From contig NZ_RQPJ01000021.1 of NCBI RefSeq assembly GCF_003957295.1, positions 232,210-296,209 on the forward strand: DNA of 64,000 nt. Reading direction: 5' to 3'. The translations under genes were made by a program, and so were the position numbers. Under the pieces are notes generated by a model. That model did no database searches. It was not told the DNA's origin and saw nothing but the letters and a program-made list of their open reading frames with translations. This stretch comes from Arenibacter aquaticus (GTDB lineage Bacteria > Bacteroidota > Bacteroidia > Flavobacteriales > Flavobacteriaceae). Positions 26,691 to 37,104 of the stretch are shown piece by piece (position 1 is the stretch's first letter; each line of letters begins with the position of its first letter).

Positions 26691-28166
26691 ATGGCAAATT
26701 ATTTCAATACGCTATCACTAAGAGAGCAATTAACCCAGTTGGGGAAATGTAGGTTTATGGAATCTACAGAATTTTCTGATGGTGTATCAGCTTTAAAAGG
26801 GAAGAAGATCGTAATCGTAGGTTGCGGTGCCCAAGGACTTAACCAAGGTTTAAATATGCGCGATTCCGGATTGGATATTTCGTATACCCTAAGGGAAGCG
26901 GCAATAAAGGAGAAAAGACAATCATTTATCAACGCAACAGAGAATGGTTTTAACGTAGGTACTTATGAAGAACTTATTCCTACTGCCGATGTGGTTATTA
27001 ACCTAACTCCGGATAAGCAGCATACCAGCGTAGTATCGGCTATTATGCCATTGATGAAAAAAGGTGCCACTTTATCTTATTCACACGGTTTCAATATTGT
27101 AGAAGAAGGAATGCAGATCCGTGAAGATCTAACTGTTATAATGGTTGCTCCCAAATGTCCCGGTTCCGAGGTGCGTGAGGAGTATAAAAGAGGCTTTGGA
27201 GTACCTACCTTAATTGCAGTTCACCCGGACAATGACCCTGAGGGCAAAGGCTTGGCGCAGGCAAAAGCTTATGCTGTTGGTACTGGAGGACATAGGGCCG
27301 GTGTATTGGAATCTTCCTTTGTTGCCGAAGTTAAATCCGATTTAATGGGCGAGCAAACCATACTTTGTGGGCTGTTGCAAACGGGTTCTATTCTTTGTTT
27401 TGATAAAATGATTGAAAAAGGCGTGGATGCAGGCTATGCTTCCAAACTTATTCAGTACGGATGGGAAACTATTACCGAAGGACTTAAATATGGTGGTATA
27501 ACCAATATGATGGATCGTTTGTCCAACCCAGCAAAAATTAAGGCTTTTGAATTATCTGAAGAATTAAAGGAAATAATGCGTCCGCTATTCAACAAGCATA
27601 TGGACGATATCATGAGTGGTCATTTTTCCAAAACTATGATGGAAGATTGGGCCAATGACGATAAAAACCTATTGAGCTGGAGAGCAGCTACCGGAGAAAC
27701 GGCGTTTGAAAAGACTCCTGCAGGGTCTGATGAGATCTCGGAACAGGAATTTTATGATCATGGTGTACTAATGGTTGCTATGGTAAGAGCAGGTGTGGAA
27801 TTGGCTTTTGAGGCCATGACAGAATCTGGAATCATCGCAGAATCTGCTTACTATGAGTCGCTTCATGAAACTCCATTAATTGCCAATACTATTGCAAGAA
27901 AGAAATTGTTTGAAATGAACAGGGTTATTTCCGATACTGCCGAATACGGCTGTTACTTGTTTGATCATGCTTGTAAGCCTTTGTTGGCCGACTTTATGAA
28001 GACCATTGATACCGATGTGATTGGAAAGCACTTTGGCGATGAAAAACATCTTGGTGTGGACAATGCAAAGTTAATAGCGGTTAATAAAGCGCTGCGTGAG
28101 CATCCAGTAGAGATAGTGGGCGCTAGGTTGCGTGCATCCATGACTGCTATGAAACCCATAGTATAA
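26691..28166 (+). CDS. ilvC: Ketol-acid reductoisomerase, class II
   Basis: Converts acetolactate or acetohydroxybutyrate to the dihydroxy acids, using Mg and NADPH. At 491 aa it is the long class II form (as in Escherichia coli and plants), not the 330-aa class I form common elsewhere. The Rossmann motif [21 protein letters not shown] and the loop [16 protein letters not shown], with basic residues that would hold the NADP phosphate, are visible, followed by [17 protein letters not shown] and a duplicated helical knot domain. It is the fourth gene of the operon and is followed directly by a terminator-like hairpin. Confidence 0.98.
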   Translation: MANYFNTLSLREQLTQLGKCRFMESTEFSDGVSALKGKKIVIVGCGAQGLNQGLNMRDSGLDISYTLREAAIKEKRQSFINATENGFNVGTYEELIPTADVVINLTPDKQHTSVVSAIMPLMKKGATLSYSHGFNIVEEGMQIREDLTVIMVAPKCPGSEVREEYKRGFGVPTLIAVHPDNDPEGKGLAQAKAYAVGTGGHRAGVLESSFVAEVKSDLMGEQTILCGLLQTGSILCFDKMIEKGVDAGYASKLIQYGWETITEGLKYGGITNMMDRLSNPAKIKAFELSEELKEIMRPLFNKHMDDIMSGHFSKTMMEDWANDDKNLLSWRAATGETAFEKTPAGSDEISEQEFYDHGVLMVAMVRAGVELAFEAMTESGIIAESAYYESLHETPLIANTIARKKLFEMNRVISDTAEYGCYLFDHACKPLLADFMKTIDTDVIGKHFGDEKHLGVDNAKLIAVNKALREHPVEIVGARLRASMTAMKPIV

Positions 28167-28187
28167 TTGAAATGAACTATTGAAAGG

Positions 28188-28220
28188 ACCTGCCCGGATT
28201 CAAAACCTGGGCAGGTTTTT
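28188..28220 (+). terminator. Terminator hairpin between ilvC and ilvA
   Basis: ACCTGCCC (28188-28195) pairs with GGGCAGGT (28209-28216), a perfect 8-bp stem with a 13-base loop, followed by TTTTCTTT. It ends about 15 bases before the ilvA ATG. Full termination would silence ilvA, so partial read-through is expected. Confidence 0.75.
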
Positions 28221-28234
28221 CTTTATATATAGAT

Positions 28235-29488
28235 ATGAAAGCATATTTTCCTAAAATAGAAGACATCAGAAAGGCCGCCGAAACCATTAGAAAGGTAGCC
28301 GAAGTTACGCCCTTGACCCAGAGTATTAGGTATTCCAAGGAGTACAACGCCAATATTCTTATGAAAAGGGAAGACCTGCATAGGGTAAGGAGTTATAAGA
28401 TAAGGGGGGCCTTTAATAAGATCAGTTCGCTTACCAAAGAACAGTTGGTCAATGGGGTGGTTTGTGCCAGTGCCGGAAACCATGCCCAAGGGGTTGCATT
28501 TGCCTGTCACCATCTGGGAATTCGCGGAACTATCTATATGCCATCGGTAACACCAAAACAAAAGGTAGAACAGACCCAGTTATTTGGTGGGGAATGGGTA
28601 GACGTAGTGCTGATAGGGGACACCTTTGATGATGCCTCGGATGCTGCCAAGAAATTCTGTTTGGAAGAGGGTAAAACGTATATACATCCATTTGATGATC
28701 CAAAGATTATTGAAGGTCAGGCAACCGTAGGGCTTGAAATTTTGGAACAGGTTAAAAAGACCATAGACTACGTATTTGTGGCAGTTGGGGGAGGTGGATT
28801 GGCTTCTGGCCTCTGTGCTGTATTCAAGACCCTATCTCCCAATACAAAAATAATTGGAGTGGAACCGGCCGGTGCCCCGTCCATGAAAACTTCAATAGAA
28901 AATGGAATAAATACCGAATTGGGGCAAATTGACAAATTTATTGATGGTGCCGCAGTAAAACGTGTGGGGGATTATACCTTTAGCATTTGTAGGGAGTGTT
29001 TACACGATATAGTAACGGTACCCGAAGGGAAGGTGTGTCAGACCATATTGGACCTCTATAACAGGGATGCCATAGTAGTAGAACCAGCAGGAGCACTTAC
29101 TATTAGTGTTCTGGACTATTATAAGGAAGAGATCAAGGGTAAGAATGTTGTTTGTGTTGTTAGTGGGAGTAATAATGATATTACCCGTACCGCTGAGATT
29201 AAGGAAAGAGCATTGCTCTATGGTAAACTAAAACATTATTTTATAATACGTTTTCCACAGCGCCCAGGAGCCCTAAAACAGTTTGTGGCGGAAATTCTTG
29301 GACCCACAGACGATATTACACATTTTGAATACTCCAAAAAATCGAGCAAGGAAAACGCCCCCGCCGTTGTGGGTATAGAACTAAAAAGCCCAGATGATTT
29401 GGCGCCCTTGATAAAACGAATGAAAGACAATAATTTTTATGGGGATTATATTAACGATAAGCCCGATTTATTTCAGTATTTAATATGA
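28235..29488 (+). CDS. ilvA: Threonine dehydratase (biosynthetic), single ACT-like domain
   Basis: PLP enzyme that deaminates threonine to 2-oxobutyrate, the first committed step of isoleucine synthesis. The 417-aa protein has the PLP lysine in RVRSYKIRGAFNKIS and the phosphate loop ASAGNHAQGVAFA, then VAVGGGGLASGL. The last roughly 90 residues (from HYFIIRFPQRPGALKQF) form one ACT-like regulatory domain, shorter than the two of E. coli IlvA, and close to the form common in Bacteroidota and Firmicutes. It lies just after a terminator-like hairpin, which would make its dose lower than that of the upstream genes. Confidence 0.95.
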   Translation: MKAYFPKIEDIRKAAETIRKVAEVTPLTQSIRYSKEYNANILMKREDLHRVRSYKIRGAFNKISSLTKEQLVNGVVCASAGNHAQGVAFACHHLGIRGTIYMPSVTPKQKVEQTQLFGGEWVDVVLIGDTFDDASDAAKKFCLEEGKTYIHPFDDPKIIEGQATVGLEILEQVKKTIDYVFVAVGGGGLASGLCAVFKTLSPNTKIIGVEPAGAPSMKTSIENGINTELGQIDKFIDGAAVKRVGDYTFSICRECLHDIVTVPEGKVCQTILDLYNRDAIVVEPAGALTISVLDYYKEEIKGKNVVCVVSGSNNDITRTAEIKERALLYGKLKHYFIIRFPQRPGALKQFVAEILGPTDDITHFEYSKKSSKENAPAVVGIELKSPDDLAPLIKRMKDNNFYGDYINDKPDLFQYLI

Positions 29489-29645
29489 TATCTCCTTTGT
29501 GTTTATTGTGATATACCTATTTGCGTAAGCCTTTTTGTAGTGATATTTCGAATATTTCCCCAAAATTATGGAGAATTACAATTGCCGTTTTATTAATTTA
29601 GTGCCTAAGCTGTGCAAGTCGCATTATTAATTATAAAACACAACT

Positions 29646-31232
29646 ATGGTAAAAACAAATATCCCGGCAGAATACGAAATAAAAGAAGTCATCCACCAAA
29701 AACAGTACCTGATCAACGGGGAGTTGAAGACTTGGGACGGAAAAACTTCTGAGGTATATTCCACTATTTCCAGCACTGATGAATATGCGCCTACCTTATT
29801 GGGAAGTATTCCGGATATGGAAGAAAAGGAGGCTTTGGAAGCCTTGGGTGCGGCGCTAAAGGCTTTTGATAAAGGAAAAGGAGCTTGGCCAACCATGAGG
29901 GTGAACGAACGAATTGAATGCATGGAGCTTTTTGTAAAGAAAATGCAGTCCAAAAGGGAGGAGATCGTAAAACTTTTGATGTGGGAAATAGGCAAATCAC
30001 TACCAGATTCACAAAAAGAATTTGATCGTACCGTAGAATATATCAATGACACCATTGAGGATTATAAACAATTGGACCGCGATGCGGCCAAATTTGAAAA
30101 GAACGATGGGGTGTATGCCCACATAAGAAGGGGGCCATTGGGTGTAGTACTTTGTTTGGGGCCCTACAATTACCCCTTGAACGAGACTTTTGCCCTGCTC
30201 ATTCCTGCAATAATCATGGGAAATACTACCATTTTTAAGCCTGCCAAACACGGGGTGTTGCTTATTACCCCGCTACTGGAAGCTTTTCAGTCTAGCTTCC
30301 CCAAAGGTGTAGTCAATATAGTTTTTGGTCGAGGTAGGGCAGTGGCGGCTCCCATAATGAAAACAGGCAAAGTAGATGTTTTGGCATTGATAGGCAACAG
30401 TAAGTCGGCCAATGCACTGCAGAATCAGCATCCTAAGAGCAATAGATTGCGTTTGGTATTAGGTTTGGAAGCGAAAAATCCGGCTATTATACTCCCCGAT
30501 GCAGATCTGGACCTTACAGTAGATGAATGTATAGCGGGAACCCTATCCTTTAACGGACAACGCTGTACTGCCTTAAAAGTGATATACGTTCATGAGGATA
30601 TTGCCGAAGAATTCAACAAACGCTTTGCCAAACGGGTAGATGCCTTAAAATTTGGTAATCCATGGGAAGAAGGGGTTAAGTTAACGCCCTTGCCCGAACC
30701 CGGAAAACCGGCTTATATACAGGAATTGATTGATGATGCCAGGGAAAAGGGAGCCAGGATATTGAATAAAAAAGGAGGGCAACATTCAGAAAATTATATA
30801 TGGCCTGCCATACTGTATCCGGTAAATAAAGATATGAGGGTTTATAAGGAAGAGCAGTTTGGTCCTGTTGTTCCTATTCTTACTTTTAAGGATATTGAAG
30901 AACCATTGGATGACATGGCGGAATCCAATTACGGGCAACAGGTAAGTTTGTTCGGTAAGGATGTGTATGCCATAGCTCCATTAATAGATACCTTGGTGAA
31001 CTTGGTCTGTAGGGTGAACCTCAACAGTTCTTGCCAGCGCGGTCCTGATGTATATCCATTTACAGGAAGAAAAGATTCTGCACAGGCTACCCTAAGTGTA
31101 CATGATGCCTTGCGTTCTTTTTCGGTACGTACATTTGTGGCCTTTAAAGATAATAGCCTTAATACAGAAACCGTAGAGCAATTGCTGGAATCCAAATTGT
31201 CGAATTTTATTAGTACCGACTATATTTTGTAG
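29646..31232 (+). CDS. gapN: NADP-dependent non-phosphorylating glyceraldehyde-3-phosphate dehydrogenase
   Basis: Aldehyde dehydrogenase family enzyme that oxidises glyceraldehyde-3-phosphate to 3-phosphoglycerate with reduction of NADP, bypassing ATP formation in glycolysis. The 528-aa product has catalytic Cys in [10 protein letters not shown] and the general base Glu in [29 protein letters not shown] is the usual NADP-side stretch, and [15 protein letters not shown] is close to the substrate-phosphate motif of GapN-type enzymes. It is a single gene, followed 26 bases later by a strong terminator. Substrate is inferred from family likeness; close ALDH relatives could be other aldehyde enzymes. 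Confidence 0.85.
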   Translation: MVKTNIPAEYEIKEVIHQKQYLINGELKTWDGKTSEVYSTISSTDEYAPTLLGSIPDMEEKEALEALGAALKAFDKGKGAWPTMRVNERIECMELFVKKMQSKREEIVKLLMWEIGKSLPDSQKEFDRTVEYINDTIEDYKQLDRDAAKFEKNDGVYAHIRRGPLGVVLCLGPYNYPLNETFALLIPAIIMGNTTIFKPAKHGVLLITPLLEAFQSSFPKGVVNIVFGRGRAVAAPIMKTGKVDVLALIGNSKSANALQNQHPKSNRLRLVLGLEAKNPAIILPDADLDLTVDECIAGTLSFNGQRCTALKVIYVHEDIAEEFNKRFAKRVDALKFGNPWEEGVKLTPLPEPGKPAYIQELIDDAREKGARILNKKGGQHSENYIWPAILYPVNKDMRVYKEEQFGPVVPILTFKDIEEPLDDMAESNYGQQVSLFGKDVYAIAPLIDTLVNLVCRVNLNSSCQRGPDVYPFTGRKDSAQATLSVHDALRSFSVRTFVAFKDNSLNTETVEQLLESKLSNFISTDYIL

Positions 31233-31258
31233 TACATTAAAGGTGAATATATTTATTA

Positions 31259-31289
31259 GCCTGCCCACTAACACTGGGCGGGCTTTTTT
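31259..31289 (+). terminator. Intrinsic terminator after gapN
   Basis: GCCTGCCCA (31259-31267) pairs with TGGGCGGGC (31275-31283) with one G-U pair around a 7-base loop, followed by six T. Confidence 0.9.
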
Positions 31290-31351
31290 AATTGTGATGA
31301 TCACATTTCGTATCTGTGGAACAACTGGGAATATAAATAATATAAAAAGGT

Positions 31352-33115
31352 CTAATGGATATATTTTTGATGTAGAATACCAATTAACTTTTTAAACAGA
31401 TCCGTAGGATTAAAGGGCTTGCATATAAGTCCATCTATTCCATATTCCCACAATTGATTCTTGATATCCATACCTGTAGAAGCAGAGAGCGCATAAATAG
31501 GGATTACTTTATGCAGTGGATTGTTGGATTCCCTTATGGCCTTACTGGCTTCGAAACCGTTCATAACCGGCATTTGAAGATCCATTAGAATCATGTCATA
31601 GGTGTTTTCCAAAGTCTTGTTAAGTGCCAGCAATCCGTTTTCTGCAATATCATAGTCTACCTGCCATTTGGAAAGAAACTTTTCTATGACCATAATATTA
31701 ACCTTGTTGTCTTCGGCAACCAGGATTTTTACGCCTTTTAGGTTGTCCTGTTGATGGATGGCACTAACGTCAAAAATATTAAGTTCTTCCTTATAATCTG
31801 CCTTGGTGCTTTTGGTTAATTTTATTTTGAAACTAAAGGTGGATCCTTTTCCTACTTCACTTTCTAAATGTAATTCACTGTCCATTAGTTCCAATAGTTG
31901 TTTGCATATGGCAAGTCCTAATCCCGTTCCTCCATATTTTCGTGTGGTATCGGAATTGGCCTGGGCAAACGAAAGGAATATTTTATCCTTTTTGTCTTCA
32001 GGAATGCCAATACCCGTATCGGTAATAATAAATTCCAGTACACAGTAGTTTTTGGACTCCTCTATTGCTTCAATGTCAACACTTACCTTACCTTCCTCGG
32101 TAAACTTAATGGCGTTGCTTACCAAATTGGTTAGGATTTGAGACAATCTGGTGCTGTCCCCAATAAAAGTCTTTGGTAGGGTAGTATCTTTTTTAATGAT
32201 TAACCTCAAGTCTTTTTCTTTTGCCGTATTGTGGAATATGCTTTGTAGGCCATTTAGTACCTGGCCAAGGTTAAAGTCCCTTTCTTCCAATTCCAATTGC
32301 CCGGAGGCAATTTTGTTAAAATCCAAAATGTCATTTACCAAACATAAAAGATGCTCGGAGGAGTGTTTTAGGGTATTTAGGTTTTCCAATTGCTCTGGCT
32401 TGGGGTTTTCCAACAATAACAAATGGCTAATTCCGATAACTGCATTTAAAGGGGTCCTGATTTCATGGGACATGGTGGACAGGAACTCATCCTTAGCTTT
32501 ATTGGCGTGGGATTCTTTTTCTTTGGCTTCAATTAGTGCTAACTCTGTTTCCTTTATCTTAGTTATGTCAACAATTGTCCCTATATATCCTTCATTCTGA
32601 CCCTTTTCAGACTTAATCACTTTTAGCGAAAAGTCCAGCCATTTGTGTTTACCGTCCAATTGCTGGGATTTAAAGATCTTGCTTAAGGTCTTAAAGTTTG
32701 GGGAGCTGAGGTTAATTAAATTGGTATAGGGCTTACCTTGGTCATCCCTAAGGAATGTGTGGTACGGTTTACCCAAACAATCCTTTACCTTAAAACCTGT
32801 AAGGGTATACCATGCAGGGTTAAGGTAGGACCAGTTGCCATCAAGGTCCATTTCAAATATAACATCCTTAATATTTCCGGCAACTTTGGATAGTTGACCG
32901 GAAATGGACTCTATATTGTTTTTTAATTGCTGGTTGGTTTGAAACAACTCTTGGGAACTTTTTTCAAGAATGCCTTCTACTTGTTGTAAGTCACTGTCAA
33001 AAGTGGTGTAGGCTTCGTTGACTTGAAGCAAAAATGGCGCAATTAGACGAAGTGTCCCAGCATCCAGATCGGCTTTTTTGAGTTGCCTTTTTAGAAGTCG
33101 GTGATAAGTGTTCAT
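31352..33115 (-). CDS. Hybrid sensor histidine kinase with PAS and receiver domains
   Basis: Cytosolic hybrid kinase without membrane helices, 587 aa. A PAS domain (about residues 72-185, with GNWSYLNPAWYTLTGF) is followed by the HisKA dimerisation domain with the phospho-acceptor His217 in STMSHEIRTPLN. The HATPase domain comes next (DTGIGIPEDKK, GTGLGLAICKQLL). A C-terminal receiver domain ends it, with Asp512 in ILMDLQMPVMNG and the conserved lysine in ICKPFNP. The start overlaps the stop of the FIST gene by 4 bases (ATGA). Together they look like a two-part cytosolic sensing unit in which FIST detects the signal and the kinase relays it. The output partner is not in the window. Confidence 0.92.
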   Translation of the reverse strand: MNTYHRLLKRQLKKADLDAGTLRLIAPFLLQVNEAYTTFDSDLQQVEGILEKSSQELFQTNQQLKNNIESISGQLSKVAGNIKDVIFEMDLDGNWSYLNPAWYTLTGFKVKDCLGKPYHTFLRDDQGKPYTNLINLSSPNFKTLSKIFKSQQLDGKHKWLDFSLKVIKSEKGQNEGYIGTIVDITKIKETELALIEAKEKESHANKAKDEFLSTMSHEIRTPLNAVIGISHLLLLENPKPEQLENLNTLKHSSEHLLCLVNDILDFNKIASGQLELEERDFNLGQVLNGLQSIFHNTAKEKDLRLIIKKDTTLPKTFIGDSTRLSQILTNLVSNAIKFTEEGKVSVDIEAIEESKNYCVLEFIITDTGIGIPEDKKDKIFLSFAQANSDTTRKYGGTGLGLAICKQLLELMDSELHLESEVGKGSTFSFKIKLTKSTKADYKEELNIFDVSAIHQQDNLKGVKILVAEDNKVNIMVIEKFLSKWQVDYDIAENGLLALNKTLENTYDMILMDLQMPVMNGFEASKAIRESNNPLHKVIPIYALSASTGMDIKNQLWEYGIDGLICKPFNPTDLFKKLIGILHQKYIH

Positions 33116-34239
33116 TCGGAAAAAGTGGTTATGGTCATCGTTTGATTATGCAAGGTGCAGGGAGAGAATTTATCAAATGGGGCTATCTCTCCATAGGAGT
33201 AAAATCCGGTGGTGTTGATTTCATCTCCCAGTACTTGGTTTACGGCCTCCACTTCCTCTTCAACTAACTGCTTCATCACTAAACGTCTTCCCACACAGCT
33301 GATTAGAAATGCCAGTTGACCTTGCTTTTCGTTATTGTTTACAGCGGTAATGGCCGATTGTTCCGCACCTCCAATTATCCTATCAATATTCGCCTTCATT
33401 AATCTAACATAAGAGCCTTGGGGGATGTTACCGGCAAAAGTTAGACTTCCCATTTCTTCGTCAATGGCCAATATGGTCCTTACAACCGGAATTTGGTTGT
33501 CCTCGTCTCTCATACTTAACGGGAACAATAGCCCCGAGCTGGGAAGATCCTTGGCTTTATTGCCTAAAAAGGATTTATAGAGAGCTAGGGCGGGTTGTCC
33601 GTCCAATTCATAGAGAATATTATTTTGTGATTTGGTAACCAGGCGTTCTACTCCAAAACTGTCCCAGCCTCCTTTGGAACCAAATCCAATTTGCAACTCC
33701 GGACCATATAGGCCTAAAGCCACTATCTTTTTGGAGGCCAGGCGGTCTCCGGCAATCACAAAAGTGTCCTTAAAGTCCGAACAGTCGGCTGCCAGTCCAC
33801 CGGTGATACTTACCTGCTTGTCCAGATCGGCATGCAGGCCTTTTACCAGGTCGGCACCATTTACGAACAATCCGTCACTCAGTACAAAGATATGCCTCAA
33901 ATCGGCAGCCATTAAGGAGTTGCTAACGGCCTTTCCGGCCTCATAGCTATCATGATTGTAGGTGTTGAGATCTACTTCCCTGAATTTAATCTTGGTATGG
34001 CTGAACTGAACTGCCGTTAGGGCAATGGACGAATCCATGACCTGGTTGCCCAGGATTTCACCGGCAGTGGAGCATCCAAATAATATAGCTTCAGGATAGT
34101 GTTGGGCCAAGGCCTTGACGAATTCCTGGGTTCCCTGAAATTTTGGAGAGGCAAAAAGAAAAAATACATCCGGCGAAAATTCGAGTGCCAGATCCTTAAC
34201 ATCATTGCTGTTGAGAACTATATGTTGGTAAATCTTCAT
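33112..34239 (-). CDS. FIST-domain sensory protein
   Basis: Protein with FIST_N and FIST_C domains, an input module linked to signal transduction and proposed to bind small ligands such as amino acids. The 375-aa sequence has FGCSTAGEILGNQVMDSS (about residues 55-72) and ADLVKGLHADLDKQVSITGG as FIST_N features, and LISCVGRRLVMKQLVEEEVE with FYSYGEIAP in the C-terminal FIST_C part. It has no signal or transmembrane segment. Its stop shares ATGA with the following hybrid kinase, so the pair should be made in near equal amounts. No ligand can be named from the sequence. Confidence 0.9.
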   Translation of the reverse strand: MKIYQHIVLNSNDVKDLALEFSPDVFFLFASPKFQGTQEFVKALAQHYPEAILFGCSTAGEILGNQVMDSSIALTAVQFSHTKIKFREVDLNTYNHDSYEAGKAVSNSLMAADLRHIFVLSDGLFVNGADLVKGLHADLDKQVSITGGLAADCSDFKDTFVIAGDRLASKKIVALGLYGPELQIGFGSKGGWDSFGVERLVTKSQNNILYELDGQPALALYKSFLGNKAKDLPSSGLLFPLSMRDEDNQIPVVRTILAIDEEMGSLTFAGNIPQGSYVRLMKANIDRIIGGAEQSAITAVNNNEKQGQLAFLISCVGRRLVMKQLVEEEVEAVNQVLGDEINTTGFYSYGEIAPFDKFSPCTLHNQTMTITTFSE

Positions 34240-34674
34240 TTTATTTAGTTGTAAGAAAATACTCTATCTATTGTAGGTTATAATTTTATGTTTGTAATCT
34301 ATTAAACAACGGTATTTTGTACAAAATCGTATTGACCCTAACAATTTAATTGTTAATTATTTAGATGCTTTGACTGGGTAAGGGGATCATGCTTTGGCCT
34401 AAGGCCCTAATATTATTGGTATAACAGGACCAGAGGTATATATGCGTGTACATAACATTGGTAAATAATAAAGATATGTAGGGTGAAAAATACTTTGAAT
34501 ATTTTCAAAATACAGTAAACAATAGAAGTTAGGCGTTATTATTATATAAAGAGTATTACTTTTGCAAACTTTTTTAAGGGATATAAATGAATATAAATAG
34601 GATAATTCTCCATATCACATCCTACTTGCATTGCTGTAATATTGTACTGTAATAATTTTCTAAATTAAAATGTT
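34240..34674. other. Regulatory region between FIST gene and MFS gene
   Basis: No gene seen in 435 bases. ATTTTGTACAAAAT at 34314-34327 is a perfect 14-bp palindrome, a candidate operator. TACTTTTG at 34557-34564 matches the -7 promoter motif for the plus-strand MFS gene and predicts a leader of about 105 bases. No hairpin stood out in that leader. Confidence 0.45.
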
Positions 34675-35874
34675 ATGAAAGCGGACAAATCGAACAAAAA
34701 AGCCCTTATTGCCCTAGGGGTAGGAGGGTTTGGAATTGGGATGACCGAATTCGTTATTATGGGCATCCTGCCGGATGTGGCCAATTCACTTAGGATAAGT
34801 ATTCCACAGGCGGGCCATTTTATTTCGGCCTATGCTTTGGGGGTTGTGATTGGAGCACCAACGCTGACAGCCTTAAGTGGTAAGTGGCCTGCACATAAAG
34901 TGTTACTGTATCTTATGGTGTGGTTTACCTTGTTTAATACACTATCGGCTTTTTCCACAAGTTACACCACCTTGATGATAGCTAGGTTTTTGTCTGGATT
35001 ACCTCATGGGGCCTTTTTTGGTATTGGCGCTGTTGTGGCCGGAAAGCTGGCAAAAGAAGGGAAAGCGGCTCAAGCTATAGCTACAATGTTTGCCGGACTT
35101 ACAATAGCAAATGTAATAGGAGTACCTGTTGGGACTTATTTGGGGCATCACTACAATTGGAACCTTTCCTTCTTGTTGGTAGGGGTTGTAGGGGTTTTTG
35201 CTATGCTAAGTATATACTTCTGGATCCCTAAACTTGGAAAGTCGTCCTCAGGTGGATTTTTCAAGGATTTAAAAGTATTTAAGCGAATGGAAATTTGGAT
35301 GTTGATTTTGCTAACCACTATAGGTACCGGTGGGTTCTTTGCTTGGTATAGTTATATAGCTCCATTGTTGACCAAAGTATCTGGGCATTCCGAAAGTATG
35401 GTTAGTTATGCTATGATTTTGGCAGGTGTGGGTATGGTTTTTGGTAACTTCATAGGTGCTAAAATGGCTGAAATATTTAAACCCTTAAAAGCAGTCATCA
35501 TCAGCCTATCATTGATGGTGTTGGTATTGGTGATCAATTCCTTGGTTGCAGCCAATCCCGTGGCCATTCTAATACTTACTTTCATAATTGGAATAGTTTC
35601 CTTTATGGTTGGGACACCTATACAGTTGGCTATTATTAAAGCATCAAAGGGATCTGAAAGCTTGGGATCTTCCATGAATCAAAGTGCCTTTAATATGGGG
35701 AATGCCTCCGGTGCTTTTTTTGCGGGACTGCCAATTGCTATGGGGTATGGTTTTACTTCTGCCAGTCTAGTGGGGGCTTTTATGGCTAGTATAGGTATAG
35801 GAATTGCCCTATTGATAATAGTGGTTTCCAGAAAAAGGACTGTGAATGCCAAAAGAAAGATGGCATTCAATTAA
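34675..35874 (+). CDS. MFS transporter, AraJ/DHA1-like efflux protein
   Basis: Twelve-helix major facilitator protein (399 aa) related to the AraJ/arabinose efflux type of the drug:H+ antiporter group. Features: TEFVIMGILPDVANSL in helix 1 to loop 1, ARFLSGLPHGAFFGIG in helix 4, and the helix 5 motif-C-like GLTIANVIGVPVGTYLG. It starts after a long leader with a typical promoter at 34557. It ends with a strong bidirectional terminator shared with leuB. The exported compound cannot be predicted; amino acids, sugars or drugs are all possible in this group. Confidence 0.87.
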   Translation: MKADKSNKKALIALGVGGFGIGMTEFVIMGILPDVANSLRISIPQAGHFISAYALGVVIGAPTLTALSGKWPAHKVLLYLMVWFTLFNTLSAFSTSYTTLMIARFLSGLPHGAFFGIGAVVAGKLAKEGKAAQAIATMFAGLTIANVIGVPVGTYLGHHYNWNLSFLLVGVVGVFAMLSIYFWIPKLGKSSSGGFFKDLKVFKRMEIWMLILLTTIGTGGFFAWYSYIAPLLTKVSGHSESMVSYAMILAGVGMVFGNFIGAKMAEIFKPLKAVIISLSLMVLVLVINSLVAANPVAILILTFIIGIVSFMVGTPIQLAIIKASKGSESLGSSMNQSAFNMGNASGAFFAGLPIAMGYGFTSASLVGAFMASIGIGIALLIIVVSRKRTVNAKRKMAFN

Positions 35875-35900
35875 TTGCATGGATATATTTATACAAACTA

Positions 35901-35937
35901 AAAATCCCCAATAATGATTGTCATTATTGGGGATTTT
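35901..35937. terminator. Bidirectional terminator between the MFS gene and leuB
   Basis: AAAATCCCCAATAATG (35901-35916) and CATTATTGGGGATTTT (35922-35937) form a perfect 16-bp stem with loop ATTGT. The A/T ends give a T-tract on both strands, serving both convergent genes. Confidence 0.92.
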
Positions 35938-35987
35938 GTTTTTAGAAGTTCAGTTATGGCATTTAGCCAGCTGCTATATGGAATTGG

Positions 35988-37043
35988 TTAAATGTTCTTG
36001 GCCAACCAATCGCCTAATTCACTTGTTTTATAAGATTTACCGCCTTCGGCCAAATCCTCGGTAACAACTCCTTCTGATAAGGACTTGTTTACTACATCTC
36101 GGATGGCCTGGGCTTCTTCCTTAAGGTTAAAGTCCTCGAACATCATGGCAGCGGATAGAACGGTTGCCAAAGGATTGGCAATATCCTTCCCGGCAGCTTG
36201 TGGATAAGACCCGTGAATAGGCTCGTAAAGTTTGGTCTTGGTGCCTACCGAAGCAGAGGGCATGAGCCCCATGGAACCTGAAATAACAGAGGCTTCATCG
36301 GTTAGGATGTCCCCAAACAAGTTTTCCGTTATCATTACGTCATAGGAATTTGGCCATTGTACCAGTCTCATGGCAACTGCGTCAACAAATTCATAGGTGA
36401 CAGTTACTTCTGGGTAGTCTTTTTCCATGGCTTGTACGGTCTCTCTCCATAATCTAGAGGATTCCAAAACATTGGCCTTGTCTACACAGCAAAGTTTTTT
36501 GGAACGGGACATGGCCATTTCAAATCCTTTTTTTGCTAAACGCTGTATTTCAGCACGTGTATACGTACAAGTGTCATAAGCTGTATCCCCATTATCTTCA
36601 CGGCCTCTTTTTCCAAAATAGATACCGCCAGTTAGCTCCCTTAATATGATTAAATCTGTTCCTTCTATGCGCTCCCTTTTTAAAGGAGACTTGTCTATAA
36701 GCGAAGGAAAGGTGAAGGTAGGGCGCACATTGGCAAATAATCCTAATTTTTGACGCATTTTTAACAAACCTTGTTCTGGGCGAACCTTGGCAGAGGGGTC
36801 GTTGTCAAACTTAGGGTGTCCTATGGCTCCAAATAAAACGGCATCTGCCGCTTCACAAACAGCGTGTGTCTCATCCGGGTAAGGCTCCCCAACCGCATCA
36901 ATGGCAGCAGCCCCTGTTAAGGCTGGTGACCAGCTAATTTCATGATTGTATTTCTTTGCAACGGCATTGGATACTTTTACCGCTTGGTCAATTACTTCAG
37001 GACCAATTCCATCTCCTGCTAAAAGGGCAATATTTAATTTCAT
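35988..37043 (-). CDS. leuB: 3-isopropylmalate dehydrogenase
   Basis: NAD-dependent oxidative decarboxylase that turns 3-isopropylmalate into 2-oxoisocaproate for leucine; in organisms with a citramalate route it also handles 3-methylmalate. The 351-aa protein shows GDGIGPEV at the start, the arginine-rich substrate motif [29 protein letters not shown] and the metal-binding [13 protein letters not shown]. It is the last gene of the minus-strand order leuC-leuD-cimA/leuA-leuB, 61 bases after the synthase. The operon ends at the perfect hairpin downstream. Confidence 0.97.
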   Translation of the reverse strand: MKLNIALLAGDGIGPEVIDQAVKVSNAVAKKYNHEISWSPALTGAAAIDAVGEPYPDETHAVCEAADAVLFGAIGHPKFDNDPSAKVRPEQGLLKMRQKLGLFANVRPTFTFPSLIDKSPLKRERIEGTDLIILRELTGGIYFGKRGREDNGDTAYDTCTYTRAEIQRLAKKGFEMAMSRSKKLCCVDKANVLESSRLWRETVQAMEKDYPEVTVTYEFVDAVAMRLVQWPNSYDVMITENLFGDILTDEASVISGSMGLMPSASVGTKTKLYEPIHGSYPQAAGKDIANPLATVLSAAMMFEDFNLKEEAQAIRDVVNKSLSEGVVTEDLAEGGKSYKTSELGDWLAKNI

Positions 37044-37104
37044 TCAGTTTTGCTTTTTGCCAGATGACCTGCAACTGGCATGGTTATAATTGTTTCTGTT
37101 GTTC

